Shown in pieces: positions 9,713-18,956 of a stretch of DNA of 64,000 bases (position 1 is its first letter; the number at the start of each line of letters is the position of its first letter). Source of the DNA: Planctomycetota bacterium (GTDB lineage Bacteria > Planctomycetota > UBA8108 > JACQVS01); the NCBI GenBank assembly GCA_028280485.1, contig JANQLS010000182.1, positions 1 through 64,000 on the forward strand, given 5' to 3'. The notes beneath the pieces were generated by a model, which made no database searches, was not told the DNA's origin, and saw only the letters and a program-made list of their open reading frames with translations. The translations under genes and the position numbers were made by a program.

Positions 9713-11604
9713 TGCCTCCAACCCCTCTCAGCTCTCAAGAAGAAGAAAAGCAAGTTGGCCGAATGGATGCCCAACTGGCAAAGCGTCTTTTAAAGTATGC
9801 TTGGCCCTACAAGAAGCTTCTCCTTCTCACCCTCTTTTTGGTGCTCATGGTCCCCCTCTTAGATTTGGCGGGAACGATTATCGTCAAAGAAGCACTCGAC
9901 GGACCTCTCAAATCGATCATCGACTCGGGTAGCTCTGATGGCTCAAGTTCCATTTCCGGAATGAATTTCTTCCAAGATTGGGCGCAAACCTTTGAGTTCG
10001 AACTCGATCATCTTTCTTCGGCGAGGAGCTCCCTTTTCAATTATTGCCGAGTCTATCTTTTTATCCTTTTAATGTTCATCGCCCTTCGCTATGCCCAAGG
10101 ATTGATGATGGCCACCATCGGCCAAAAGGTGATGCGCGATGTGCGCATGCAAATCTTTTCACATTTACAAAGGATGCCACTCGAATTCTTTCATAAGAAT
10201 CCGGTCGGAGCTCTCGTCACCCGCTTAACCAATGACGTCGAAGCCTTAAACCAACTCTTTACAAGTGGTGTCGTCACCCTTTTAGCTGACATCATTTTAC
10301 TGACAGGAATCAGTTGCGTTCTTTTTTACAACAGCCCCGACTTGGCTTTAGTTACTGTTTCGGTCGTCCCTGTTCTACTGATCGCCACATTTATCTTTAG
10401 GTACTTCGCGAGAAAATTTTATCGCGAACAGCGTTCTCATCTTTCCCATCTCAATGCCTTCACGCAAGAATCGCTTCAGGGAATCGATACGATTCAACTC
10501 TTCACTCGAGAATCAGAAACGCGATCTCGATTTAGAGGCATCAATTTCAATTATATGAAGGCCTTTCTGAAAACGGTTCTCGCCTACTCGATCTACTTTC
10601 CCGTCATCGAAATGGTCAGCGCCACGGCTTTAGTTTTAATCATCCTTCGGGGCGGCTATCTCTTAGGATCGAATGGAATTGAGTTCGGTACCTTCTTCTT
10701 GTTTTGGCGCTTCTTAGAACGCTTCTTGATGCCGATTCGTGACATGGCAGAACGCTACAACGTCCTTCAAGCTGCGATGGCCGCATCGGAGAGAATCTTT
10801 AGAGTTTTAGATTCAGAGGAAAGCATTCGAAACCGCCCCGATGCCAAATCCGTAGACAATATCAAAGGCGAGATCGAATTTGATCGGGTCACCTTCAGTT
10901 ACAACTCAAAGGATATCGTCCTCAAGAATTTCTCGGCGAAAGTAAAAACCGGAGAATCGGTAGCCATCGTGGGAGCCACCGGCGCCGGAAAGAGTACCTT
11001 GATCACCTTGCTTTCGCGCTTCTACGATCCACAAGAAGGCGGGATTAAATTAGATGGGACGGATCTTCGCGATTTGAAAAAACAAGAGTTCCGATCGCGA
11101 ATGGCCGTAGTTCTTCAAGACCCCTTTATTTTCAGTCGATCGATTTTAGAAAACATCACTTTAGGGAATCCAAATATCAGCCGAGAGCAAGCGATCGAGG
11201 CCGCCAAGCGCGTCAATGCGCACGGATTTATCGAGCGCTTACCCGATGGCTACGATACCCATCTGCAAGAACGGGGTGGAACTCTCTCGGTGGGAGAACG
11301 TCAGCTTTTATCCTTCGCCCGTGCATTATCTCACGACCCCGATCTGATCGTTCTCGACGAGGCGACGGCACATGTCGACACTGAAACAGAAAAGCTCATT
11401 CAAGAAGCTTTAGAAGTTCTTTTGAAAGACCGCACCTCCATCGTGATCGCCCACCGGCTTTCAACCATTCAAAGAGCTGATCGTATCTTAGTTCTCCACA
11501 AAGGAGAATTACGAGAATCCGGGCAACACCAAGAACTTTTGACAGAAAAAGGGATCTACTACCGCTTGTATCAGTTACAGTTTTTAGGAGAGGCGGGCAT
11601 GTAA
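9712..11604 (+). CDS. ABC exporter half-transporter (MdlB-like, catalytic)
   Basis: Second subunit of the heterodimeric exporter: six transmembrane helices, then an ATPase domain. Walker A is GATGAGKST (Lys about 427), Walker B is LIVLDEATAHVD with the catalytic Glu, and the switch is IAHRLSTI. The signature reads LSVGE rather than LSGGQ. Combined with the first subunit this gives one complete ATP site and one degenerate site, the known pattern of asymmetric ABC exporters. A 40-residue insert between the first two helices (after KSIIDSGSSDGSS) is longer than usual. The start overlaps the previous stop (TGATG), with GGAGG seven bases upstream, so translation is coupled. Confidence 0.9.
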   Translation: MPPTPLSSQEEEKQVGRMDAQLAKRLLKYAWPYKKLLLLTLFLVLMVPLLDLAGTIIVKEALDGPLKSIIDSGSSDGSSSISGMNFFQDWAQTFEFELDHLSSARSSLFNYCRVYLFILLMFIALRYAQGLMMATIGQKVMRDVRMQIFSHLQRMPLEFFHKNPVGALVTRLTNDVEALNQLFTSGVVTLLADIILLTGISCVLFYNSPDLALVTVSVVPVLLIATFIFRYFARKFYREQRSHLSHLNAFTQESLQGIDTIQLFTRESETRSRFRGINFNYMKAFLKTVLAYSIYFPVIEMVSATALVLIILRGGYLLGSNGIEFGTFFLFWRFLERFLMPIRDMAERYNVLQAAMAASERIFRVLDSEESIRNRPDAKSVDNIKGEIEFDRVTFSYNSKDIVLKNFSAKVKTGESVAIVGATGAGKSTLITLLSRFYDPQEGGIKLDGTDLRDLKKQEFRSRMAVVLQDPFIFSRSILENITLGNPNISREQAIEAAKRVNAHGFIERLPDGYDTHLQERGGTLSVGERQLLSFARALSHDPDLIVLDEATAHVDTETEKLIQEALEVLLKDRTSIVIAHRLSTIQRADRILVLHKGELRESGQHQELLTEKGIYYRLYQLQFLGEAGM

Positions 11605-11664
11605 AGGGAGCAAGAATCAAAGAGTTGCCTCAACTGCATCATTCTTAATCGACTGGGAGCGATC

Positions 11665-12327
11665 ATGCGAAGTAAAAGAATTGCGATCTTCATCAGTGCA
11701 TCATTGATTCTCTTGGGCTTAATTAGCTTTATCTTCCGATCTGAAATTTATGATCATTGGCTCGTTTACCGATTAAAAAACGAAGATGGTTTCTTGAAAG
11801 ATGCTCTTCTTAAGCCTGAACTTTGTACTCCTGATGCTATAAACATCTTTTTAAAGTCAAAGAAAGGAAAAGAAGCTCTTTTTGAACTTGTTTTACCATA
11901 CGGTGAAAAATGGTGCTCCTTTTGTTCCGATTATAAAAAAGGGAATTTTGAACAAGCTTTCTTTTTCATGCACGAGGAAGCAGCGACCTATCTGGTTCTT
12001 AAAAAAAAGGGAACCGAGTTCAGTAGTGGGAAAATCAGAGATGATGTTCTCTTTCAAAAACTCGTACTGAAAATGACTTATCTAGAAAATTTCAGTATCA
12101 CAAAAAAGGATCAACAGAAAAAATACACCCTTGTTCCCGGAGGAAAAGCACCCAAACTTGCGGGTATTTATTTATCGATTGTTCAAGGGATGTCTTTTGT
12201 TCGTGATATTCGAGATCCACACCAAGCGAAGAATCCGCCCCCCAAAAGCTTCACCGCTGAAGACCAAAAGAACATGGACGAAGGATTTCTCTTAATTATC
12301 GATAACATCGAAAATCCCAAGAAATAG
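11665..12327 (+). CDS. Hypothetical membrane-anchored protein
   Basis: Not recognised. A 220-residue protein with one N-terminal hydrophobic helix (IAIFISASLILLGLISFIF), which fits a signal anchor with the remainder outside the cytoplasm. The body is rich in lysine and aromatic residues, with a CSFC pair near residue 90 and one more Cys near residue 54. ATG is preceded by GGGAG. It starts 60 bases after the ABC-exporter operon on the same strand and may be read through from it. The base composition is more AT-rich than its neighbours, so recent acquisition is possible but not shown. Confidence 0.6.
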   Translation: MRSKRIAIFISASLILLGLISFIFRSEIYDHWLVYRLKNEDGFLKDALLKPELCTPDAINIFLKSKKGKEALFELVLPYGEKWCSFCSDYKKGNFEQAFFFMHEEAATYLVLKKKGTEFSSGKIRDDVLFQKLVLKMTYLENFSITKKDQQKKYTLVPGGKAPKLAGIYLSIVQGMSFVRDIRDPHQAKNPPPKSFTAEDQKNMDEGFLLIIDNIENPKK

Positions 12328-12485
12328 ATCTCCCTTGAAACCTTTACTTCAGTGAATTAATCTCCAAGCTTCAATGGATTCGCTATCAACATTCACGGGG
12401 CTCCATAGTAAAATTAGACAATTCCCAGAGAATTTAAACTCGCAAGCCCCACACCCTCTAAGAATAAGAATCTATCAACTTTAAT

Positions 12486-14771
12486 ATGTCTCTTTGCGCT
12501 CGAACTCTCACGTTAAACCTCTTATTCCTGTTGCTATCTTGGCCCTCTCAAAGCTCAGCCAGCGATAAACTCGAAGCTCTTTCCCTAAAAGCGATCTTCA
12601 AGCCTCCCACTCTACTCGGGCACCGCCCTGGATCTCATAAGATTTCATTCGACGGAAACCACTTCAGTTACCTTTGGTCGGAACAAAAATCAGAGAAAAA
12701 AGAGCACGACCTGTGGCTGGGAACCACGGACGGAAAAATTTTAAAGAAGGTTTTCGCTCACGAAGAGAAAGCTCAAATCTGGTGGTTAAATGAAGGTTCT
12801 CACCTTCTTCTTTTAAGAGACAAATGGCTTGAACTCACCTCAGCTAAGGATCTTCTTAACAATGTTCCCCCAAAGCCTATCTTTGAACTCACAAGTAGTC
12901 TTAAAAACTTAAAATTCCCAAAGGATCCCTTTCAAATTGTTTTTCAAGATGGAGAGAGAGGCCACCTTTGGAGTTTAAATTTAAAAACAGGAACGAGGGA
13001 TACATTAGATCGAGAATTAAAATCTCACCCTTCTTGGGTTCATTACATTCCCCATCTCAACAAGATTGCGACCTTCACAGTTCCAAAAGACAAATCATCC
13101 AGTCAGCCTAAACAGCTATGTTTAATCGATGTTGAAAACAAAGAGCCTCCTCAGTTTTCAAGCCTCCGAGAATCCAACAATCGCCTCTACCTCTCTCCCA
13201 ATGCTAAGTGGGCGCTTTTGACCGAAAGATCGATCACCCATCAACACGGCTTGATCATGGCGGACTACTTGAGCGAAAAGGTTAAGGCTGTTCCTGTAAG
13301 AAATTCTTTAGCCGGAGACCGAGCACCTGTACGCTCGATTCAAATTTGGAAGGACGACAAAGAAGATCTCATCGATCTTCGCTTGGATGGAAAACTTCGT
13401 TACGACCTTCATCGAATTCAATTTTCACCGACTGGAGTGAGAGTACTCTTCGAACGCCTCAGCGAAGATCGAAAAGTGCGCCAAATCTGCTGGTTAGATC
13501 ACGACTCACTCAAGATCAATGTTCTTTTTACGGAAAAGAATCCCAAATGGATTGGTGGCCCCTTTCTCTGGTCTTCCTGGGCGGACGACGATGAAATTCT
13601 CTTCACTTCGGAGATTGATGGTTTTAACCACATCTACTTACAAGATGTGAAGGAAACCGAACCCCAGCAGTTAACTCAAGGCCAATTTGAAATTCAAAGA
13701 ATCGATTTCAACCGACATATTAATCAGCTTTTGATTCAATCGAATGAAATCGACCCGTCTCAAAAGAGTTTCAGCATCCTTCATTTGGAGGATTTAGAAA
13801 GAACAAAACTCAACTCACTCAAAGGGTGCGCGAGTAAAGCTGTTTGGAATAAATACGGAACTCAGCTCGTTTATCTTCAAGAACAGCTGGGAGTTCCCGG
13901 CGAACTCTACTCTCTGATGATATCGAGAAGGGACGCAGAAAAATCTATTCGATTAACCCGAACGATTCCTGACTCTTATCAGGCACTCCATCTCACTCCT
14001 CCGGAGATGATCGAATATCAAAATCCGGATGATCAGAAAAGAGTTCGAGCTCATCTCTATCGACCGAAAGATTTTGATCCCAAGAAAAAATATCCCATGG
14101 TGGTTTTCATCCACGGCGCAGGCTACCTTCAAAACGTAACTCAATCGATGACCTACTACGATGTGAACATGCTCTTTCACCATCGATTAACTGAACAAGG
14201 TTTTGTAGTCTTAGATCCTGATTACCGCCATTCAGCCGGTTACGGTCGAGATTTTCGAACGGACATCCATGGCTTCATGGGAGGAAAAGATCTCGATGAT
14301 GTCGTCGCCGGAGTAGAACACTTGGTCAAGCAAGGATTCGTCGACAAAGATCGAGTTGGAATCTACGGAGGGTCCTACGGAGGGTTTTTAACCTTGATGG
14401 CCCTTTTCACCAAACCCGACTCTTTTGCTTGCGGCGCTGCACTTCGTTCGGTTACCGACTGGAGAACTTACAACGCTTGGTACACCAATCCCAGGTTAGG
14501 GTCGCCAGAGAAAGATAAAGAAAATTACGTTCGGTCTAGCCCCATCGATCATGCCGACAAATTACGTCGCCCTTTGCTCTTACTTCACGGCCTCCTCGAT
14601 GACAACGTCTTTGCTCAAGATACGATTCGCTTAGTTGAAAAATTGATTCAGGGGGGAAAAGATTTCGACCTGATGCTTTATCCCAGCCAAAAGCACGGCT
14701 TCAAAGACCCCGAAAGTTGGATCGACGAGTACCGCCGAATTGAGGAGATGATGGTGGAGCATTTAAGGTAG
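12486..14771 (+). CDS. S9-family prolyl oligopeptidase, exported
   Basis: Serine peptidase of the DPP-IV/acylaminoacyl-peptidase type, 761 residues. A signal peptide (LTLNLLFLLLSWPS) is followed by a beta-propeller-like region to about residue 500 and an alpha/beta-hydrolase domain. The nucleophile elbow is GGSYGG with Ser about 630. The acid is in LLDDNV (Asp 705/706), and the base is His about 737 in KHGF. Members cleave short peptides or remove N-terminal dipeptides; the exact specificity cannot be read here. The start is ATG without a strong ribosome site. It is monocistronic and converges on a U32 gene. The two stop codons lie in the two arms of a 30-base inverted repeat. Confidence 0.88.
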   Translation: MSLCARTLTLNLLFLLLSWPSQSSASDKLEALSLKAIFKPPTLLGHRPGSHKISFDGNHFSYLWSEQKSEKKEHDLWLGTTDGKILKKVFAHEEKAQIWWLNEGSHLLLLRDKWLELTSAKDLLNNVPPKPIFELTSSLKNLKFPKDPFQIVFQDGERGHLWSLNLKTGTRDTLDRELKSHPSWVHYIPHLNKIATFTVPKDKSSSQPKQLCLIDVENKEPPQFSSLRESNNRLYLSPNAKWALLTERSITHQHGLIMADYLSEKVKAVPVRNSLAGDRAPVRSIQIWKDDKEDLIDLRLDGKLRYDLHRIQFSPTGVRVLFERLSEDRKVRQICWLDHDSLKINVLFTEKNPKWIGGPFLWSSWADDDEILFTSEIDGFNHIYLQDVKETEPQQLTQGQFEIQRIDFNRHINQLLIQSNEIDPSQKSFSILHLEDLERTKLNSLKGCASKAVWNKYGTQLVYLQEQLGVPGELYSLMISRRDAEKSIRLTRTIPDSYQALHLTPPEMIEYQNPDDQKRVRAHLYRPKDFDPKKKYPMVVFIHGAGYLQNVTQSMTYYDVNMLFHHRLTEQGFVVLDPDYRHSAGYGRDFRTDIHGFMGGKDLDDVVAGVEHLVKQGFVDKDRVGIYGGSYGGFLTLMALFTKPDSFACGAALRSVTDWRTYNAWYTNPRLGSPEKDKENYVRSSPIDHADKLRRPLLLLHGLLDDNVFAQDTIRLVEKLIQGGKDFDLMLYPSQKHGFKDPESWIDEYRRIEEMMVEHLR

Positions 14772-14792
14772 TAGGCACACGCCGTGTGCCGT
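14763..14792. repeat. Left arm of 30-bp inverted repeat overlapping a stop codon
   Basis: Thirty bases beginning TTAAGGTAGTAGGCACACG are exactly the reverse complement of 15139-15168. The arm contains the last codon and stop of the S9 peptidase gene. Within the arm GGCACACGCCGTGTGCC is itself a palindrome. Confidence 0.85.
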
Positions 14793-14845
14793 TCTTAACA
14801 TTAGCATCGCCAGCTTCAAACTCTATTTTGATATCAAATATTCCA

Positions 14846-14907
14846 AGGGCTGAAAGCCCGTCAGTTTATAGCCCAGAGCAGAGTGAAGCGTCGTCCTGGG
14901 TTGAGAA
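14846..14907. repeat. Dispersed about 62-base element, copy 1
   Basis: CCAAGGGCTGAAAGCCCGTCA is followed by AGCCCAG, GCAGAG, GAAGCGTCG and CCTGGGTT. The same order is found in reverse complement at 27283-27346. Both copies contain two palindromes (GGGCTGAAAGCCC and CCCAG...CTGGG). It lies in the 0.4-kb gap between convergent genes. No coding sequence was seen in that gap. Confidence 0.75.
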
Positions 14908-15138
14908 TAGAAATAAACTCAGCCCTGTAAGGGAAGGGCGAGAGTATTCTACGCTCGGTTGTTAATAAATGTCTTACCCCATTTCCTAATCGCGCCTTCA
15001 AAGCTAAAAGAGCTTTAATAATTTCAGTGAATTAAGCGGCATATATTTGGGCTTAACCATTCAGTTAAAATTGTTTCTTTCTTTAAGCTTAATCAGCTCT
15101 AAATCACTTCGTACGACTCGCGGAGCGAGCCTACTACT

Positions 15139-15168
15139 ACGGCACACGGCGTGTGCCTACTACCTTAA
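15139..15168. repeat. Right arm of 30-bp inverted repeat overlapping a stop codon
   Basis: Perfect inverted match of 14763-14792. Here the arm contains the TAA stop of the U32-family gene on the minus strand. The two arms are 346 bases apart and mark the ends of two convergent genes. Confidence 0.85.
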
Positions 15169-17690
15169 CGCCTCCCACCTCTCGGTTTGCGCGTCGCATT
15201 TGAAGCGCTCATAACCTCCAACGGTCCTCGAGTTACACCCAGCTTGCTTTGAACTCTTAAACGCTTAAGGACTTCCTCAATATTGAATCGTCCTTCCAAC
15301 AAACCCTGATAACTTTCAATAATTCGACGAGACTCGAGGGGATCTTCATCTAAAAGCTCCACTCGAATGGAGCCCAAGCCAGCTTTCTTAAAATCCTCAA
15401 AGCAAAACGCCCCACTTTGGGCCTGGCCGTGAAAAACCGTGTTTCGACATCCGACATCGGCATGAATAGGATGGCGAACACCAACGTGATCCCTGACTTC
15501 TAGGCGATGGATATCGCAAGGGCGCCCACAATCGGTGTGGTCTTTCCCGTCAGATAAAAACGCTGCGAAGACACAATGCGCCATATGAAACATCGCCATG
15601 TGTTGATGAAGCGTCACCTCAAGCCAATGATCCGGGCAAGCCTTTAACAAATCGATGACTTGATCTCGATTTAAATCGTAAGAAACCGTGAGCTGCTCTA
15701 AACCCTCATCGATCAACAATTGAGCTGTCAGAGGATTAGAAACATTTAAATTAGCATCGGCAATCAACCGAAGCGGAGACCCTTTAAAGTAATCTAAACC
15801 ACCTAAATTTCGAATCAACAAACCATCTGGCTCGTGGCGAGCGATCGAGGGGAAGAAGCCTAACTCACCGGGTTTTTGAATTCGAGGTGTCGCCAAAAAG
15901 ATTTTAGTGTTGCCTCTTCTGCGCACTTCCTCAACGGCATCCTTGTATCCCCGGATGTCTTCGAAATCGACGTAGATTTCTTCGACCTCACAATCTAAAG
16001 CCACTTCAAGCTGCTTCAACGATCGACATAAAACACGAAGCCGAACATTTTTATTTATACCAATTTCTTCACGCTCAAATTTCTTCAAACGCCGGCTTAA
16101 GACCTCTTCAACCTCGGGAACTTCGATGGAATCTTTCCTAGGATGAATCGAGCTGAGTTTTTCAACAATCGATCTTCTCAGACGATTCAATTCCTTAATC
16201 GGCAAGCGCAGTCCTTCCGGCAACTGAACTTGGATCGATCCCAGATGAAAGGTGGTTCCTCCCAATTTCCCGAATTGCTTCTCAAGAATCACTTGATCGA
16301 GAGCTTGGGTTTTAGCTCTTTCTAAATGAAGCTCAGATAGCTCTACTGCCGACAGAGCATCCGAGGTCGTCCCAGTGACCTTCATCGGTTGGTCGAAATC
16401 CCCCTCCACCGTAAAATTCAATTCCGTCGTTTTTGGAGGGAGTTCCTTTTGGAACGATTTTCTTAGCTCTTTACCCAGTGATGGATCATCGGTCTTCCAA
16501 ACTCGATCCCCTACATGAAGGCGATTAAAATTGATCCTATCCCGACCAAAATACAGTCGAGTGCCCTTAATTTCGTAAACCCGCCCTCCCTCTTCATCGT
16601 CAGTGTCACCCCCCGAATCAAAAACTAAACCATCTCCAGGCTTTAACCCTTCTAATAAAGAATTGCCTAAATCGACAAAATTCTTCCCGATCGATTCGAC
16701 GGTTCCGACCCGAGGCCCTCTCTTCTTTCCGAAGCGAGCGTGAACAAGTTTTTGATGATGATCTCCTTTCAACCAACCCGAGTAGAGTCCACGAGAAAAA
16801 AGCATCTCCAATTCGTACTGAGTTCGAGAGCTCGGCGATTTCGGTGAGGTAGAACCGAGGGCTTGATCGATAGCCTCTCGATAAATGCGAGTCACTCCAG
16901 CCACGTATTCTGCCGATTTTAATCGCCCCTCGATTTTTAAAGTACGAATCCCTGCTTGAACTAAATCAGGAATTTGTTGAATGGCTGCGAGATCTTGAGG
17001 GGAAAGTAAAAACCGCTGATCGCCCAAATCGCGCTTTTCATCATCAACAAAGAGTTCGTAGGGTTGACGACAAGCTTGAGCACACTCTCCTCGATTCGCA
17101 CTCCGTTGCCCGAGAGCTTCACTGGTTAAACATTGCCCTGAATAAGCCACACAGAGAGCTCCGTGTACAAAAACTTCCAGCGGCAAACCAGCATCCCTTT
17201 TGGAGAACGTCTGAATCTCTTTAAGCGAAAGTTCTCGAGCTAAGACCACCTGTTGAACTCCGATACGCTTCACAAATGAAAGGGCTTCGGGTGATGTCAC
17301 CGTCATCTGCGTTGACGCGTGAAGCTCGATTTGAGGAGCAAACTCTTTAATGATCGAAGCTAATCCCAAATCCTGAACGATGACCGCATCGACAGCGGCT
17401 TCGGCTAAATGAGAAACAAATTCACAGGCATTTTTGAGTTCATCAGTAAAGATCAGAGTGTTGAGAGTGACGTGGGCTCTCACTCCTCTTTGGTGAACGT
17501 AGTCGACAACTTTGGGAAGGTCTTCTAATGTGAAATTGTCCGCTCGCATCCTTGCATTAAACAAGGGCAAACCAAAATAAATAGCATTCGCGCCATTGGC
17601 AACCGCAGCCCGAACACAATCCCAGTCCCCTGCAGGGGCGAGTAATTCCGGTCGGCGTTGAGGGATTGTTGCTGTTGGATTCAAGGTCAC
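15165..17690 (-). CDS. U32-family protein, RlhA-type with DUF3656-like region
   Basis: An 841-residue member of the 'peptidase U32' family. Several members are now known to hydroxylate RNA bases (RlhA on 23S rRNA, TrhP on tRNA) using prephenate. The N-terminal barrel starts RPELLAPAGDWDCVRAAV. The four expected Fe-S cysteines are present at residues 180, 187, 203 and 207 (GALCVAYSGQC, then GECAQAC). The long C-terminal part (residues 320-840) matches the DUF3656-containing long form and includes a second TIM-barrel-like stretch. The length is above that of E. coli RlhA. The start is GTG; no ATG lies before the domain. An RNA-modification role is inferred; peptidase activity is unlikely. Confidence 0.85.
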   Translation of the reverse strand: MTLNPTATIPQRRPELLAPAGDWDCVRAAVANGANAIYFGLPLFNARMRADNFTLEDLPKVVDYVHQRGVRAHVTLNTLIFTDELKNACEFVSHLAEAAVDAVIVQDLGLASIIKEFAPQIELHASTQMTVTSPEALSFVKRIGVQQVVLARELSLKEIQTFSKRDAGLPLEVFVHGALCVAYSGQCLTSEALGQRSANRGECAQACRQPYELFVDDEKRDLGDQRFLLSPQDLAAIQQIPDLVQAGIRTLKIEGRLKSAEYVAGVTRIYREAIDQALGSTSPKSPSSRTQYELEMLFSRGLYSGWLKGDHHQKLVHARFGKKRGPRVGTVESIGKNFVDLGNSLLEGLKPGDGLVFDSGGDTDDEEGGRVYEIKGTRLYFGRDRINFNRLHVGDRVWKTDDPSLGKELRKSFQKELPPKTTELNFTVEGDFDQPMKVTGTTSDALSAVELSELHLERAKTQALDQVILEKQFGKLGGTTFHLGSIQVQLPEGLRLPIKELNRLRRSIVEKLSSIHPRKDSIEVPEVEEVLSRRLKKFEREEIGINKNVRLRVLCRSLKQLEVALDCEVEEIYVDFEDIRGYKDAVEEVRRRGNTKIFLATPRIQKPGELGFFPSIARHEPDGLLIRNLGGLDYFKGSPLRLIADANLNVSNPLTAQLLIDEGLEQLTVSYDLNRDQVIDLLKACPDHWLEVTLHQHMAMFHMAHCVFAAFLSDGKDHTDCGRPCDIHRLEVRDHVGVRHPIHADVGCRNTVFHGQAQSGAFCFEDFKKAGLGSIRVELLDEDPLESRRIIESYQGLLEGRFNIEEVLKRLRVQSKLGVTRGPLEVMSASNATRKPRGGRR

Positions 17691-17866
17691 TTAGAGGAAA
17701 TGAGGATGCAAAAGGTTGAGTTCACAGACACTCAAGTGATCGATCAATTATCCATAAATTGATAAAGAATAGGATAAAAATGAAGGTAAGATGTGGAAAG
17801 GCTTTACCAAGTGACGATCCAGCTTAAAACTCGACCCCTCACCGGCTAAACGATCTACATAATAAA

Positions 17867-18085
17867 ATGGAAAACTTAGGAAAAATTCTACTGACTTTAG
17901 GGGGCGTCTTAGTCCTCGCCGGCCTCGTCATCTGGGGATTAGGTAAAGCCGGATTCAAGGGATTACCTGGGGATATCAGTTATAAATCTGAAAACTTCCA
18001 GTTCCATTTCCCCATCATCACTTGCATCGTCCTCTCGATCTTAGCCAGCGCCGTCATGTGGATATGGAAGTGGTTTTCGAAGTAG
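17867..18085 (+). CDS. DUF2905-family small membrane protein
   Basis: Seventy-two residues with two transmembrane helices (ILLTLGGVLVLAGLVIWGL and FPIITCIVLSILASAVMWIW). The linker has GFKGLPGDISYKSENFQFHFP, the hallmark of DUF2905. The function of the family is not known. It stands alone on the plus strand between a minus-strand U32 gene and the oxidase genes. Its TAG stop is the first triplet of a palindromic repeat. Confidence 0.85.
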   Translation: MENLGKILLTLGGVLVLAGLVIWGLGKAGFKGLPGDISYKSENFQFHFPIITCIVLSILASAVMWIWKWFSK

Positions 18086-18108
18086 TCCGCACATTCCATG
18101 TGCGGTCT
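18083..18108. repeat. GTCCGCAC-type palindrome, copy 1
   Basis: TAGTCCGCACATTCCATGTGCGGTC: CCGCACAT pairs with ATGTGCGG around TCC. Similar copies lie at 27253-27276 and 36866-36889. The left end forms the stop codon of the DUF2905 gene. Confidence 0.75.
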
Positions 18109-18190
18109 CTCCTAAAATGCTCATTCAATAATAAAACCCGAATAGCCTGATCGTGTAATTCACTTTAGGAAGATCAACAAAAGCCCAATC

Positions 18191-18210
18191 CGGCTCACAG
18201 GGTGAGCCGA
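18191..18210. repeat. GGCTCACC-type palindrome overlapping the end of ccoO
   Basis: CGGCTCAC pairs with GTGAGCCG around a short loop. The element supplies the stop and the last residues of the ccoO reading frame. Related sequence occurs at 36897-36926 and 37124-37153. Confidence 0.7.
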
Positions 18211-18956
18211 CTACTATTCCTACGACTAGCATCCCCCCTCTTAATCGATAAAAACATCAACAACCCATACGCGCCGATCACCGCTAAGTAGATTGCGATC
18301 GTAAAGGACTCGGCCTTAGAACGTTCCTCCGATTTTATTTTAGTGGTGAGCTCTTCGCTCGGCTCCCACCGACCTAAGCCATCGAGGTAGATCATGAGGG
18401 CTAAGCCCTTTTTCTTGGGAATGATCGTCCAAGTATCTAAAGATGATTCCTTCTCGAACAACCAGGGATAAGCTGGCATCACCGTACCCGGCGACGTGGT
18501 TGAAGGCTTGATGAGATGGGGAGCATGCCAATCTAAAGATTGTCGATCAGCAAGGCGGAATAAATCGGGTCCGACTCGACGGTTCCCGATCAAACTCGGG
18601 AGCATCAATTCGTGACGAACTTCTTGAATTTCACTGGGCTTCCCCCAGTTAAAATTTTGGTCGTTTTCTCTCACCCACTGGGTATGACAGTTCCAACAGC
18701 CCTCTGCGACGTAAACGTCGCGTCCCAAAGTGAGCGCTTCTTCCGCCACTTCGGCATTCACTTCTGCGCCAAAATAGTTTTTATACTCATTCGGAAATCG
18801 CTTTTGCACTTTAGTTAAGGCGGGCAAAACGGAAGATGCCAGTTCTTGAACACTCGCAATTTCCGGTTGGATAGCTTTAAACTGAGGCGCAACTCTCCAA
18901 GCGAGCATTGAAACGCAAAGAACGGCGATCCCAATGTAAGAAATCACTTTAAGCAC
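18195..18956 (-). CDS. ccoO: cbb3-type cytochrome oxidase subunit II, mono-haem c
   Basis: A 253-residue FixO/CcoO-like subunit. An N-terminal transmembrane anchor (ISYIGIAVLCVSMLAW) is followed by a periplasmic cytochrome c domain with CWNCH at residues 87-91. The family features GRDVYVAEGC, NRRVGPDL and PGTVMPAYPWL are present, the last with the distal Met. A C-terminal second helix (IAIYLAVIGAYGLLMFL) is an addition to the usual plan. It passes electrons to subunit I. Its start overlaps the end of ccoN by eight bases, so the two are co-translated. The last residues are encoded by a dispersed palindrome. CcoP and CcoQ are absent from the neighbourhood. Confidence 0.88.
   Translation of the reverse strand: MLKVISYIGIAVLCVSMLAWRVAPQFKAIQPEIASVQELASSVLPALTKVQKRFPNEYKNYFGAEVNAEVAEEALTLGRDVYVAEGCWNCHTQWVRENDQNFNWGKPSEIQEVRHELMLPSLIGNRRVGPDLFRLADRQSLDWHAPHLIKPSTTSPGTVMPAYPWLFEKESSLDTWTIIPKKKGLALMIYLDGLGRWEPSEELTTKIKSEERSKAESFTIAIYLAVIGAYGLLMFLSIKRGDASRRNSSRLTL

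Noticed and set aside
15165-17690. Reading the U32 protein as a collagenase-like peptidase
   Set aside because: The four conserved cysteines and overall plan fit the RNA-hydroxylase members; no peptidase site is visible.
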